Origin: Actinomycetes bacterium
GTDB lineage: Bacteria > Actinomycetota > Actinomycetes > Actinomycetales > Dermatophilaceae
NCBI GenBank assembly: GCA_023420415.1
Contig: JAEZWF010000027.1
Coordinates: 1-57,100, forward strand
Direction: 5' to 3'
DNA: 57,100 bases
Both the position numbers and the translations under genes were made by a program. Of the stretch, positions 9,399 through 19,188 are shown piece after piece (within the stretch, counting starts at the first letter, position 1; each line of letters starts with the position of its first letter). The notes under the pieces were generated by a model, which was given only the letters and a program-made list of their open reading frames with translations, did not search any database and was not told the origin of the DNA.

Positions 9399-9998
9399 TC
9401 AGACCGTACCGGTGCGTCCTGCGAGTTCTGTGAGGTATTGGCGAAGGACGGCGCGAATCCGTTGGCGCGGCAGCATCTTCGGAAAGAGAGTTCGCTGGAC
9501 AGCCAGCCCGTCGACCAGTCCATGGAGCGCATCGACCTGTGTGGTGAACTCGGGCGTGTCGTCCGCTGCACCGCTGACCACGCGAACCACGCTGTCGCAC
9601 AAGCTGTGCAGCCCTCGGTGCGCATCCTCGGCCAGCGGCCGCAGGGACGGTTCGGTGCGCGACGCCGCGACGAAGGCCAGCCAAACCTCCGACTCGGCCT
9701 GCCGTTGGGCGTCCATCGGCAGCACCTCCTCGAGCAGCGCCACCACTCCCTCGAAGTCAGTGGCTCGCGCGCCGACCTCGGCCAGCCGCGCCCGCACCCG
9801 TTCCACGAGCGATGCCATGGCAAAGGTCACCAGCTCCGACTGCGACTCGAAGTAGTGCCGGAGCGCACCGGTCGACATGCCCAGCTCGGCGGCGACGGTT
9901 CGCACCGACACCGCGGCATACCCGTCCCGGCGCACGACGGCCCACAGCGCGTCCGCGATGAGCTCGCGTCGCGCGTCATGGTCGACGACCTTCGGCAT
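9399..9998 (-). CDS. TetR/AcrR family transcriptional regulator
   Basis: A 199-residue TetR family repressor. The N-terminal helix-turn-helix is clear: RELIADALWAVVRRDGYAAV, then SVRTVAAELGMSTGALRHYF with the recognition helix at about 35-50. The C-terminal ligand domain is typical of the TetR_C_6-like group (EVWLAFVAASRTEP, ALHGLVDGLAVQ). It starts divergently from the membrane-protein gene at 10067 and precedes the P450 gene by three bases, so it probably controls both directions. The shared 68-base intergenic region is strikingly AT-rich and contains an ACTGTG / CACAGT inverted pair that could be its operator. Confidence 0.94.
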   Translation of the reverse strand: MPKVVDHDARRELIADALWAVVRRDGYAAVSVRTVAAELGMSTGALRHYFESQSELVTFAMASLVERVRARLAEVGARATDFEGVVALLEEVLPMDAQRQAESEVWLAFVAASRTEPSLRPLAEDAHRGLHSLCDSVVRVVSGAADDTPEFTTQVDALHGLVDGLAVQRTLFPKMLPRQRIRAVLRQYLTELAGRTGTV

Positions 9999-10015
9999 GC
10001 AGACGTTCTATCACA

Positions 10016-10043
10016 ACTGTGCTATCTTATTTTCCAACACAGT
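10016..10043. promoter_or_regulatory. Candidate TetR operator between divergent genes
   Basis: ACTGTG at 10016-10021 and CACAGT at 10038-10043 form an inverted pair separated by 16 AT-rich bases that include TATCTTATTTT. The element lies in the 68-base gap between the TetR start and the divergent membrane protein, the usual place for an autoregulatory TetR operator. Assignment is by position only. Confidence 0.4.
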
Positions 10044-10066
10044 CGTACTAAAAAGGAGAGGTAGTC

Positions 10067-10648
10067 ATGATCGTCGCCGTGATCGTCGCCTGCGAGGTCC
10101 TCTTCTGGGTCTTCATCGTCGCCGGCCTGACCGCGCGCTACGTCTTCCGGCGTCAGCGGCTGGGCGCGGGCCTGCTGATGGCCGCACCGTTCGTCGACCT
10201 CGTCCTGCTCGCGGCGAGCGTCATCGACCTGCGCTCCGGCGGCACCGCGACGTTGGCCCACTCCCTCGCCGGCATCTACATCGGCGTCTCCGTGGCGTTC
10301 GGGCACAGCATGATCCGGTGGGCGGACGTCCGGTTCGCCCACCGCTTCGCCGGTGGCCCCGCACCGACGCCCAAGCCGAGGTACGGCCGGGCCCACGCGG
10401 CATACGAGCGCAGGGGCTTTGCACGTCACCTGCTCGCCTGGGCGATCGGGTGCGGCCTGCTCGGCGCCGCGATCCTGCTCATCGGGGACGCCTCGCGCAC
10501 CGAGGCACTCTTCAACACGGCCCGGCTGTGGACCCTTGTCCTCGCGATCGACGGGGCGATCTCGCTGAGCTACACCTTCAGCCCGAAGAAGCCCAAGCCC
10601 GGCGACGTCCCGAGCCCCGAGCCCCAACGGGTCGACGTCAGGGGCTGA
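10067..10648 (+). CDS. Integral membrane protein of unknown function
   Basis: A 193-residue polytopic membrane protein. The first segment (IVAVIVACEVLFWVFIVAGL) is followed by a RYVFRRQRLG loop, a second hydrophobic helix (AAPFVDLVLLAASVID), a third (AGIYIGVSVAFGHSM), a cytoplasmic stretch with RFAHRFAGG and a C-terminal pair of helices (LLAWAIGCGLLGAAILLIG and LWTLVLAIDGAISLSY). The tail is proline- and lysine-rich. AAGGAGAGG stands upstream of the ATG. It resembles small conserved actinobacterial membrane proteins, but I cannot name a function. Divergent placement next to the TetR gene suggests that it is the regulator's main target. Confidence 0.9.
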   Translation: MIVAVIVACEVLFWVFIVAGLTARYVFRRQRLGAGLLMAAPFVDLVLLAASVIDLRSGGTATLAHSLAGIYIGVSVAFGHSMIRWADVRFAHRFAGGPAPTPKPRYGRAHAAYERRGFARHLLAWAIGCGLLGAAILLIGDASRTEALFNTARLWTLVLAIDGAISLSYTFSPKKPKPGDVPSPEPQRVDVRG

Positions 10649-10677
10649 CCGGCAGGGTCGAGGGGGGCCGGGTCACG

Positions 10678-11715
10678 TCAGTGCAGCGACCCGGCCTCCT
10701 CGAAAGCGGCGTCGTGGCGCATCTTGTCGCTCATCCCCCGCGCCTTGAGGTCACGCCGGATCTCGTTGGGCAGGGCGAACAGCAGCGACTCCTCCGCGGC
10801 CACGACCGGTTCGACGTCGGCATACCCGCGCTCGGCAAGGAAGGTGAGCACATCGCGAACGAGCACCTCCGGCACCGAGGCCCCCGAGGTCACACCCACC
10901 GTGGCGACTCCCTCGAGCCAGGTCTCGTCGATCTCGTCGGCGTAGTCCACCAGGTGACCGGCCCGCGACCCGTGCTCGAGCGCGACCTCGACGAGCCGCA
11001 CCGAGTTGGACGAGTTGCGTGACCCGACGACGATCATGAGGTCGCACTGGGGCGCCATCTGCTTCACGGCGAGCTGGCGGTTCTGGGTGGCGTAGCAGAT
11101 GTCGTCGCTCGGCGGGTCCTGCAGCGCCGGGAACCGCTCGCGCAGCCGCCGCACGGTCTCCATCGTCTCGTCGACGGACAGGGTGGTCTGCGACAGCCAG
11201 ACGACCTTCTCGGGGTCGCGCACGGTGACGTTGGCGACGTCGTCGGGGCCGTCGACGAGGGTGATGTGCTCGGGTGCCTCACCGCTGGTGCCGACGACCT
11301 CCTCGTGGCCCTCGTGGCCGATGAGCAGGATGTCGTGGTCGCTGTCGGCGAACCGCACGGCTTCGCGGTGGACCTTGGTCACCAACGGGCAGGTCGCGTC
11401 GATCGTGCGCAGCGACAGCGCCTTGGCCTCCTCGTGCACCACCGGCGCGACGCCGTGCGCGGAGAAGATGACGGTCGCGCCCTCGGGCACCTCGTCGGTC
11501 TCCTCGACGAAGATGGCGCCGCGCTTCTCCAGCGTCGACACGACGTGCTTGTTGTGCACGATCTGCTTGCGCACGTAGACCGGCGGGCCGTAGAGCTCGA
11601 GCGCCTTCTCGACCGTGACGACGGCCCGGTCGACGCCCGCGCAGTAGCCGCGCGGCGCGGCGAGCAGCACGCGCTTGGCCTGCTGCTGCGTGGGTGCGGT
11701 CGTCTCGTCAGCCAT
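10678..11715 (-). CDS. ispH: 4-hydroxy-3-methylbut-2-enyl diphosphate reductase
   Basis: The last enzyme of the MEP pathway, which reduces HMBPP to IPP and DMAPP with a [4Fe-4S] cluster. The three cluster cysteines are visible: Cys25 in RGYCAGV, Cys109 in DATCPLV and Cys207 in DDICYATQNR. Active-site segments IVHNKHVV, SAHGV and SQTTLS are intact, as is SRNSSNS. Its 345 residues include a short polar N-terminal extension. The ATG at 11713-11715 is preceded by TAGGAT six bases upstream, so the mRNA is probably leaderless, although GGGGG could also act as a weak binding site. It is divergent from xseA, the arrangement also found in mycobacteria. Confidence 0.98.
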   Translation of the reverse strand: MADETTAPTQQQAKRVLLAAPRGYCAGVDRAVVTVEKALELYGPPVYVRKQIVHNKHVVSTLEKRGAIFVEETDEVPEGATVIFSAHGVAPVVHEEAKALSLRTIDATCPLVTKVHREAVRFADSDHDILLIGHEGHEEVVGTSGEAPEHITLVDGPDDVANVTVRDPEKVVWLSQTTLSVDETMETVRRLRERFPALQDPPSDDICYATQNRQLAVKQMAPQCDLMIVVGSRNSSNSVRLVEVALEHGSRAGHLVDYADEIDETWLEGVATVGVTSGASVPEVLVRDVLTFLAERGYADVEPVVAAEESLLFALPNEIRRDLKARGMSDKMRHDAAFEEAGSLH

Positions 11716-11721
11716 GCCCCC

Positions 11722-11727
11722 ATCCTA
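11722..11727 (-). promoter_or_regulatory. Leaderless -10 box of ispH
   Basis: TAGGAT on the minus strand ends six bases before the ispH ATG. The spacing suggests transcription starting at the start codon. Confidence 0.45.
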
Positions 11728-11790
11728 AGTTGCGTCGTATGCCGCGGCCGCACCGCCCGCGCGCACCCCACCTCACGCTCCGGCTCGGTT

Positions 11791-11845
11791 CATGTCCCGC
11801 AACATGCCGTCGCGCGCGAATTTTCACGGCATGTTGCGGGACATG
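11791..11845. repeat. Perfect 20-bp inverted repeat between ispH and xseA
   Basis: Arms at 11791-11810 and 11826-11845 are perfect reverse complements. The 15-base loop is CGCGCGCGAATTTTC. The element lies between two divergent promoters (ispH and xseA), so it cannot be a terminator for either gene. Within each arm CATGTCCCGCAACATG is itself partly palindromic. No start codon or frame is evident. Confidence 0.9.
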
Positions 11846-11868
11846 AGGGGCAGGTCGGGGGTGGCTCA

Positions 11869-11874
11869 TAGAGT
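11869..11874 (+). promoter_or_regulatory. Leaderless -10 box of xseA
   Basis: TAGAGT is six bases before the GTG at 11881 with no ribosome binding site. This favours GTG 11881 over GTG 11875 as the xseA start. Confidence 0.5.
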
Positions 11875-11880
11875 GTGCGC

Positions 11881-13137
11881 GTGAGTGGGGAGCAGCGGCG
11901 GGCGGCCCTGCCCGAGAAGGCCGCCGACACCACGGCGGAGCAGCCGTGGCCCGTGCGCCTGCTCAGCATGAAGATCGCCGAGTACGTCGAGAAGATGTCG
12001 GTCCTGTGGGTCGAGGGGCAGGTGGTCCAGCTCAACCGCCGACCCGGCGCGCGCACGGCATACCTGACCCTGCGCGACCCGGACGTCGACATGTCCCTGT
12101 CCGTCGCGATCCAGGTCAACGCCCTCGACGCCATGGCCGTCCCGCTCACCCAGGGCGCGCGCGTGGTGCTGCAGGCCAAGCCGACGTTCTGGACCCAGCG
12201 CGGGTCGCTCATGCTCGACGCCCGACAGATCCGCCCGGTCGGCGTCGGGGAGCTGCTCGCACGCATCGAGCACCTCAAGCAGCTGCTGGCGTCCGAGGGC
12301 CTGTTCGCCGCCGAGCGCAAGCGTCCGTTGCCGTTCCTGCCGCGCCGCGTCGGCCTCGTCACCGGACGCGCCGGAGCGGCGGAGAAGGACGTCGTCGAGA
12401 ACGCCCGACGCCGCTGGCCCACGGTGCGCTTCGAGATCCGCGAGGTCGCCGTGCAGGGGCAGGGCGCCGTGCAGGAGGTGACCACGGCGCTGGCCGAGCT
12501 CGACGCCATGGCGGAGGTCGACGTCATCGTCATCGCCCGCGGCGGAGGCTCGGTCGAGGACCTCCTCGCCTTCAGCAACGAGACGCTGGTGCGCGCGGTG
12601 TTCGCCGCACGCACCCCGGTGGTCTCGGCCATCGGCCACGACCAGGACACGCCCCTGCTCGACTTCGTCGCCGACTGGCGCGCCTCGACCCCGACCGACG
12701 CCGGCAAGCGGGTCGTGCCCGACGCGGAGGCCGAACGCCGCAGTGTTGCCGACGCCCGGGCCCGGGTCCGCTGGCTGGTCGTGCGCCGGGTGGAGCACGA
12801 GCGCCGACACCTCGACACCCTCCGGTCGCGGCCGGTGATGGCCGACCCGGGCGCCTTCATCGAGGCCCAGCGGGCCGAGCTCGACGCGCTCACCGAGCGC
12901 GCGCGGCACCGGCTGCTGTCCGCCGTGCACCGGGCGAGCGACCAGGTCGGCCACCTGCGCGCGCAGGTGCGCGCCCTGTCGCCCCAGTCGACGCTCGAGC
13001 GGGGGTATGCCGTGGTGCAGCACCGCGACGGAGCGATCGTCCTCGACCAGGACGAGCTGGAGGTCGAGGAGCTGCTGCGGGTGCGGGTCGCGCGTGGTGA
13101 CTTCGCCGTCCGCGTGGCGGGTCTGCCGTCCTCCTAG
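11881..13137 (+). CDS. xseA: Exodeoxyribonuclease VII large subunit
   Basis: The large, catalytic subunit of ExoVII, which degrades single-stranded DNA with XseB and takes part in mismatch and cross-link repair. The 418 residues contain an N-terminal OB-fold (VLWVEGQVVQLNRRP, AYLTLRDPDVDMSLSV), the core motifs RVGLVTGRAGAAEKD, DVIVIARGGGSVEDLLAF and AIGHDQDTPLLDFVADWRASTPT, and a helical C-terminal region ending in the conserved RGYAVVQ. In the family SAIGHExD is usual; here the Glu is Gln. It is followed, after the convergent metallophosphoesterase gene, by xseB on the same strand. The stop shares the CTAG with the convergent gene's stop. Confidence 0.97.
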   Translation: MSGEQRRAALPEKAADTTAEQPWPVRLLSMKIAEYVEKMSVLWVEGQVVQLNRRPGARTAYLTLRDPDVDMSLSVAIQVNALDAMAVPLTQGARVVLQAKPTFWTQRGSLMLDARQIRPVGVGELLARIEHLKQLLASEGLFAAERKRPLPFLPRRVGLVTGRAGAAEKDVVENARRRWPTVRFEIREVAVQGQGAVQEVTTALAELDAMAEVDVIVIARGGGSVEDLLAFSNETLVRAVFAARTPVVSAIGHDQDTPLLDFVADWRASTPTDAGKRVVPDAEAERRSVADARARVRWLVVRRVEHERRHLDTLRSRPVMADPGAFIEAQRAELDALTERARHRLLSAVHRASDQVGHLRAQVRALSPQSTLERGYAVVQHRDGAIVLDQDELEVEELLRVRVARGDFAVRVAGLPSS

Positions 13138-14204
13138 CGGGTCGTCGACAGCGGCACTCGCGCCTGACGGATCCACTCCTTCTTGGAGAAGTCGCGGGCC
13201 TTGATCGTGACCCACCCCTTCTCGACCTCGACCTGCAGGCCCTGGTTGAAGGGGCCGGGCACGGTCGTCTCGCCGTTGCAGCCAGTGGTCTTCCAGCCGG
13301 TCTCGATCGCGCCGGTGTTGATGACGTGGAAGCCGTCGAGGTTGGCGGTGCCCGGGACGACGCGGTTGACGTACCAGTCGGACAGGTTCAGGTCCCAGTG
13401 CGTGTGGCCGGTGAAGAAGAACAGGTCCTTGTACCGCCCGAACACCTGCAGCAGCCGGTCGGCCTGCAGGTAGTTGCGCAGGTACGGCTTCTGGTGGGTG
13501 CCCGAGACCGTGTTCGGCAACGGGTGGTGGCTGACCACCATGACCGGCTGCCGCCGCCGCGTCCAGTAGGCGAGCCGGTCCTCGAGCCAGGCGAACTGGG
13601 CGTCGCTCATCCACACGTCGTCGGTGAGCTTGGGGTCGTGGTACTTCATGTACTTCTCGGTGCCGATGCACAGGACGGGGACGCCGCCGAAGGAGTGCTC
13701 CGAGTAGACCTTGTTGCGCCCGGCGAAGGTGTAGAAGCTGCGAAAGAGCGAGTCCTCGGTCGTGCCGTTCGGCCAGGTCTGCTCCGAGAGCTTGCCCGGC
13801 GAGGAGTACTTCGGCACGTAGAACTCGTGGTTGCCGATCGCCCAGGCCTGCGCCGCGGGAACGCTTGCGGCCCGGTCGACGACCTGGCGCACCGCCGCGT
13901 ACTCGAAGTCGTAGCCGCGGCCCGTGATGTCGCCGGCGACGGCGAGCCCGGCGCTGTCGGGGTTGGTCTCGGCCATGTCGGCCAGCGCCGCGGCGAAGTC
14001 CTTGAGGTCGCCCTGGATGTCGCTGATGACGTTGAAGTTGACGCCCCGGCCCTGGCCACGGCTGCGACCCTTCCCTCGACCGCGCCCTTGGCCCTGGGGA
14101 CCGGTCAGGGCGGCCGCCTGCGCTCCGGGAGCTGCGGCGGCCGAGGCGACCCAGAGGGCGGCGCCGGCGGCGGACGAGGTGAGCAGGGTGCGACGGGACG
14201 GCAT
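13134..14204 (-). CDS. Secreted calcineurin-like metallophosphoesterase
   Basis: A 356-residue exported phosphoesterase. The N-terminus SRRTLLTSSAAGAALWVASA is a twin-arginine-like signal with cleavage near AQAA; a basic Gly/Arg/Gln repeat (GQGRGRGKGRSRGQGRG) follows. Catalytic motifs are GDITGRGYDFEY, GNHEFY, SHHPLPN and GHTHWDL. The first metal motif, usually DxH, reads SDIQG, so one metal ligand is replaced by Gln. The substrate is unknown. The start is chosen from the signal peptide and a GGAGG site upstream. It lies between xseA and xseB on the opposite strand, and its stop overlaps that of xseA by four bases. Confidence 0.93.
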   Translation of the reverse strand: MPSRRTLLTSSAAGAALWVASAAAAPGAQAAALTGPQGQGRGRGKGRSRGQGRGVNFNVISDIQGDLKDFAAALADMAETNPDSAGLAVAGDITGRGYDFEYAAVRQVVDRAASVPAAQAWAIGNHEFYVPKYSSPGKLSEQTWPNGTTEDSLFRSFYTFAGRNKVYSEHSFGGVPVLCIGTEKYMKYHDPKLTDDVWMSDAQFAWLEDRLAYWTRRRQPVMVVSHHPLPNTVSGTHQKPYLRNYLQADRLLQVFGRYKDLFFFTGHTHWDLNLSDWYVNRVVPGTANLDGFHVINTGAIETGWKTTGCNGETTVPGPFNQGLQVEVEKGWVTIKARDFSKKEWIRQARVPLSTTR

Positions 14205-14387
14205 GAAGGAACCTCCGGACGGTGAACGGGCAGACGAGTGCAGCAGCCGACAGAGCAGGCGCTGCGGCGACCGGCGAGCGCGGCCCTTACCGACGGTAGG
14301 TAGGGCATGTGTCGACCCGGTGAACGCGGGGTGAGCCGCCCGGAACAGCCAGGTCACGACCGCAGATGTCGTGTCCGCGGGCTCGTC

Positions 14388-14393
14388 TAGGGT
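14388..14393 (+). promoter_or_regulatory. Leaderless -10 box of xseB
   Basis: TAGGGT ends seven bases before the xseB ATG at 14401, and no Shine-Dalgarno sequence intervenes. Confidence 0.55.
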
Positions 14394-14400
14394 GGTTCGC

Positions 14401-14658
14401 ATGGCCAAGGCGAAGCAGGCAGCAGGCGACCCGGCGACCGAGGACGAGTTCGCCGACATCGCCGAGCTGTCCTACGAGCAGGCGCGCGACGAGCTCGTCA
14501 CCATCGTCGCGCAGCTCGAGAGCGGCCAGGCCGGGCTCGAGGAGAGCATGACGCTGTGGCGCCGGGGCGAGGCCCTCGCCGCGCACTGCTCCACCTGGCT
14601 CGACGGCGCCGAGCAGGCCCTCGCCGCCGACGACGCCGCGAGCTCCACGGACGAATAG
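14401..14658 (+). CDS. xseB: Exodeoxyribonuclease VII small subunit
   Basis: The 85-residue small subunit of ExoVII. The conserved core LSYEQARDELVTIVAQLESGQAGLEESMTLWRRGEALAAHC is characteristic: two helices that bind the XseA coiled coil. The C-terminus is acidic and Ala-rich. The ATG at 14401 is favoured because of TAGGGT seven bases upstream and because the protein then has the usual family length. It is separated from xseA by the oppositely oriented phosphoesterase gene, so the two subunits need separate promoters here. Confidence 0.95.
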   Translation: MAKAKQAAGDPATEDEFADIAELSYEQARDELVTIVAQLESGQAGLEESMTLWRRGEALAAHCSTWLDGAEQALAADDAASSTDE

Positions 14659-14726
14659 GCCCGCGACCCGACCACCCGACGCGACCACGCGGCATACCGC
14701 CTGGCACGCCTGCACCCGATGACGTC

Positions 14727-15287
14727 CTAGGACGACGGGGCGACCGGCTCGAGTGTGTTGGCGAAGGCGGTGAGCTCCTCGAAGGTGCCCGTGCCGGTGA
14801 TGATCGTCGTCAGCTCGCCCTTGCCCGGCGGCTGGTTGACGAGGCTGTTCTGCACCTTGGCACTGAGCACGTACGTCGCCCACGTGCGCCCGTCGGCCCG
14901 TGTCTCGCCGGTCTTGCGCGCCCGGTTGACCTGCGCCTCCAGCCACTCCGGCGTGGCGTCCCTGGTCTGCTCGATCGCGACGTAGTTGCCCTTGGGTGAC
15001 TGGTAGCCCGCATGCCAGGTCATCAGGCCGCCGGTCGAGCGGACGTACCTCACGCTCGTGGCCTTCCACCCGTCGGGCAGACCCCGCGGCACCTCGATCG
15101 GCCAACCGGTGTCGGCCGCCACCTGGGTGGCCTTCGCGGACACGTCCACGGGAGGCTGGGACACGGTGCTGACGCGGGGCACGATGGCGATGAGCACGAC
15201 CACGATCGCCACGATGACGAGCAGTGACCGGATGAGGTTGGCCACCGATCCGTTGGCGTAGGAACTGCGGGGTGCAGGGGTGCTCAC
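14727..15287 (-). CDS. DUF4245 family membrane-anchored protein
   Basis: A 186-residue protein with one N-terminal membrane anchor (LIRSLLVIVAIVVVLIAIV) after a short cytoplasmic Ser/Ala-rich tail, followed by an extracytoplasmic domain (GWPIEVPRGLPDGWKATSVRY, a WHAGYQSPKGNYVAIEQT segment, then TWATYVLSA). This is the actinobacterial DUF4245 pattern; its biochemical role is unknown. It is divergent from glpX, and a similar gene is found next to glpX in mycobacteria. The GTG at 15285-15287 is chosen because AGGGA precedes it at a suitable distance and no upstream in-frame start fits better. Confidence 0.88.
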   Translation of the reverse strand: MSTPAPRSSYANGSVANLIRSLLVIVAIVVVLIAIVPRVSTVSQPPVDVSAKATQVAADTGWPIEVPRGLPDGWKATSVRYVRSTGGLMTWHAGYQSPKGNYVAIEQTRDATPEWLEAQVNRARKTGETRADGRTWATYVLSAKVQNSLVNQPPGKGELTTIITGTGTFEELTAFANTLEPVAPSS

Positions 15288-15383
15288 CGCACCATCGTCC
15301 CTGACCGCACCCGACCCACGCCAACCAGCCCTCCCCCGATAGGCTCGGCACCACTCACCCGCCGCAGCGTGAAGGATCGATGC

Positions 15384-16430
15384 ATGTCCGAGCAGCTCCT
15401 CCCCTCGTCGTTGCAGGTCGGTGGCGAAGCACCCGACCGCAACCTGGCCCTCGAGCTGGTGCGGGTCACCGAGGCCGCGGCCATCTCCGGCGGTCGCTGG
15501 GTGGGGCGCGGTGACAAGAACGGCGCCGACGGTGCAGCCGTCGAGGCGATGCGCGCGCTGATCTCGACCGTGGCCATGAAGGGTGTCGTGGTCATCGGCG
15601 AGGGTGAGAAGGACGACGCCCCGATGCTGTTCAACGGCGAGGAGGTCGGCGACGGCAGCGGCCCCGAGTGCGACGTCGCCGTCGACCCCATCGACGGCAC
15701 CACCCTGACCGCCAAGGGCCAGTCGAATGCCGTGTCGGTGCTCGCCGTGGCCGACCGCGGCTCGATGTACGACCCCAGCGCGGTCTTCTACATGGACAAG
15801 CTGGTCACCGGGCCCGAGGCGGCGGACGCCGTCGACATCCGGCTGCCGGTGGCCGAGAACATCAAGCGGGTGGCACGCGCCAAGAACGAGACGGTCGAGG
15901 ACGTCACCGTCGTCATGCTCGACCGCCCCCGGCACCAGCAGCTCGCCGACGAGGTGCGGGCCGCGGGTGCCCGCATCCGCTTCATCTCCGACGGCGACGT
16001 GGCCGGCGCCATCATGGCCGCTCGCGACGACACCGGCATCGACCTGCTCCTCGGGGTCGGCGGCACCCCTGAGGGCATCATCACCGCCTGCGCCATCAAG
16101 TGTCTCGGCGGTGTCATCCAGGGCCGCCTCGTGCCCAGCGACGACGACGAGCGGCAGCGAGCGATCGACGCGGGACACGACCTCGACCGCGTGCTGTCGA
16201 CCGACGACCTCGTGCGCAGCGAGAACTGCTTCTTCGTCGCCACCGGCATCACCGACGGCGAGCTCCTCAAGGGCGTGCGCTACCGCGCGGGCGGCGTGGT
16301 CACCAACTCGCTCGTCATGCGGTCGAAGTCGGGCACCATCCGGGTCATCGAGAGCCACCACCAGCTGTCCAAGCTGCGGGCCTACTCCTCGGTCGACCTC
16401 GACCAGGCCGTCCCTGCACGGCAGGCGTGA
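15384..16430 (+). CDS. glpX: Class II fructose-1,6-bisphosphatase
   Basis: A 348-residue GlpX-type fructose bisphosphatase of gluconeogenesis. The metal and phosphate sites are clear: GDKNGADGAAVEAMR, VVIGEGEKDDAPML, and DVAVDPIDGTTLTAKGQSNAV, with later FISDGDVAGAI and GVGGTPEGIITACAIKCLGG. The length is typical of actinobacterial GlpX. GAAGGA precedes the ATG at 15384 by seven bases; an upstream in-frame GTG at 15369 is less likely because it has no such site. A PfkB-family kinase gene follows at once, and fumarase is next on the same strand. Confidence 0.97.
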   Translation: MSEQLLPSSLQVGGEAPDRNLALELVRVTEAAAISGGRWVGRGDKNGADGAAVEAMRALISTVAMKGVVVIGEGEKDDAPMLFNGEEVGDGSGPECDVAVDPIDGTTLTAKGQSNAVSVLAVADRGSMYDPSAVFYMDKLVTGPEAADAVDIRLPVAENIKRVARAKNETVEDVTVVMLDRPRHQQLADEVRAAGARIRFISDGDVAGAIMAARDDTGIDLLLGVGGTPEGIITACAIKCLGGVIQGRLVPSDDDERQRAIDAGHDLDRVLSTDDLVRSENCFFVATGITDGELLKGVRYRAGGVVTNSLVMRSKSGTIRVIESHHQLSKLRAYSSVDLDQAVPARQA

Positions 16431-16435
16431 GCGAC

Positions 16436-17353
16436 ATGACCGGGCGGCTGCTCGTCGTCGGTGAGGCCCTGGTCGACATCGTGCAGGACCAGACGGGCGA
16501 CCGCGCCGAGCACGTCGGAGGCAGCCCGGCCAACGTCGCCATGGGACTGGCGCGGCTCGACCAACGCGTCGACTTCGCCTGCTGGCTCGGCCGCGACCCG
16601 CGAGGTGAGCGCATCGCCGCCCACCTCGCGCGGCACGGCGTGAGCGTCCTGCCCGAGAGCTTCGGCGCGGACCCGACCACCACCGCGGTGGCCACCCTGG
16701 ATGCCCAGGGTGCCGCGACCTACGACTTCGACCTGCACTGGGACCTCCCGCACGTCACCATCCCCCGCGACACCGGCCACATCCACACCGGATCGATCGG
16801 CGCGGTGCTCGAGCCCGGCGCGGTCAGCGTCATCGAGGCCATCGACGAGGTGCGCGCCCAGGGCACCGTGTCGTACGACCCCAACATCCGCCCCGGCATC
16901 ATGGGTGACCTGGAGGCCGTCCGGCCCAAGGTGGAGGAGCTCATCGGGCGCAGCGACGTCGTCAAGGCCAGCGACGACGACCTCGAGCTGCTCCACCCCG
17001 GCCTGTCCACCGAAGAGGTCATGGCGCGCCTCGTCGCGTCCGGTCCGGCCCTGGCCGTGGTCACCCGAGGAGCCGCCGGCGTCATGTTCCGGGTCGCCTC
17101 CAACGACGAGGTCGCCACCGTCCCCACCCTCGCCGAGCACGTCGTGGACACCGTCGGCGCCGGCGACTCGTTCATGGCCGGACTCGTCTCGGGGCTCCTG
17201 GCCGCCGGGCTGCTCGGCGGTGTGGACGCCCGTGACCGCCTCGCCCGCGCGTCGCTCGAGGACGTTAGACCCGCCATCGAGCGCGGCCTCGCAACCAGCG
17301 CCGTCACGGTCGGCAAGGCCGGCGCCTACGCACCCAGCCTCGACGAGCTCTAG
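16436..17353 (+). CDS. PfkB-family carbohydrate kinase
   Basis: A ribokinase/fructokinase-like sugar kinase of about 305 residues. It has the N-terminal LLVVGEALVDIV, GGSPANVAMGLARL (substrate lid), YDPNIRPG and the C-terminal ATP-binding signature DTVGAGDSFMAGLVSG with its catalytic Asp. The fructokinase subgroup is most likely, but the sugar is not determined by the sequence. The start could be the ATG at 16436 or an in-frame GTG at 16427, which overlaps the glpX stop as GTGA; both imply coupling to glpX. The end is followed by a CGGCATAC motif at 17363-17370. Confidence 0.93.
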   Translation: MTGRLLVVGEALVDIVQDQTGDRAEHVGGSPANVAMGLARLDQRVDFACWLGRDPRGERIAAHLARHGVSVLPESFGADPTTTAVATLDAQGAATYDFDLHWDLPHVTIPRDTGHIHTGSIGAVLEPGAVSVIEAIDEVRAQGTVSYDPNIRPGIMGDLEAVRPKVEELIGRSDVVKASDDDLELLHPGLSTEEVMARLVASGPALAVVTRGAAGVMFRVASNDEVATVPTLAEHVVDTVGAGDSFMAGLVSGLLAAGLLGGVDARDRLARASLEDVRPAIERGLATSAVTVGKAGAYAPSLDEL

Positions 17354-17442
17354 CCGGCCACACGGCATACCGACCGCCGTTCCTCGCCACCGGCCCACAC
17401 CCACGACACCGCACGAAAAGCACCACCCAGCAAGGAGATCCG

Positions 17443-19184
<1,742 letters not shown>

Positions 19185-19188
<4 letters not shown>

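Noticed and set aside
14286..14310. Palindrome TACCGACGGTA as an operator for the phosphoesterase or xseB
   Set aside because: Eleven bases of GC-rich palindrome can occur by chance in this genome, and no regulator is linked.
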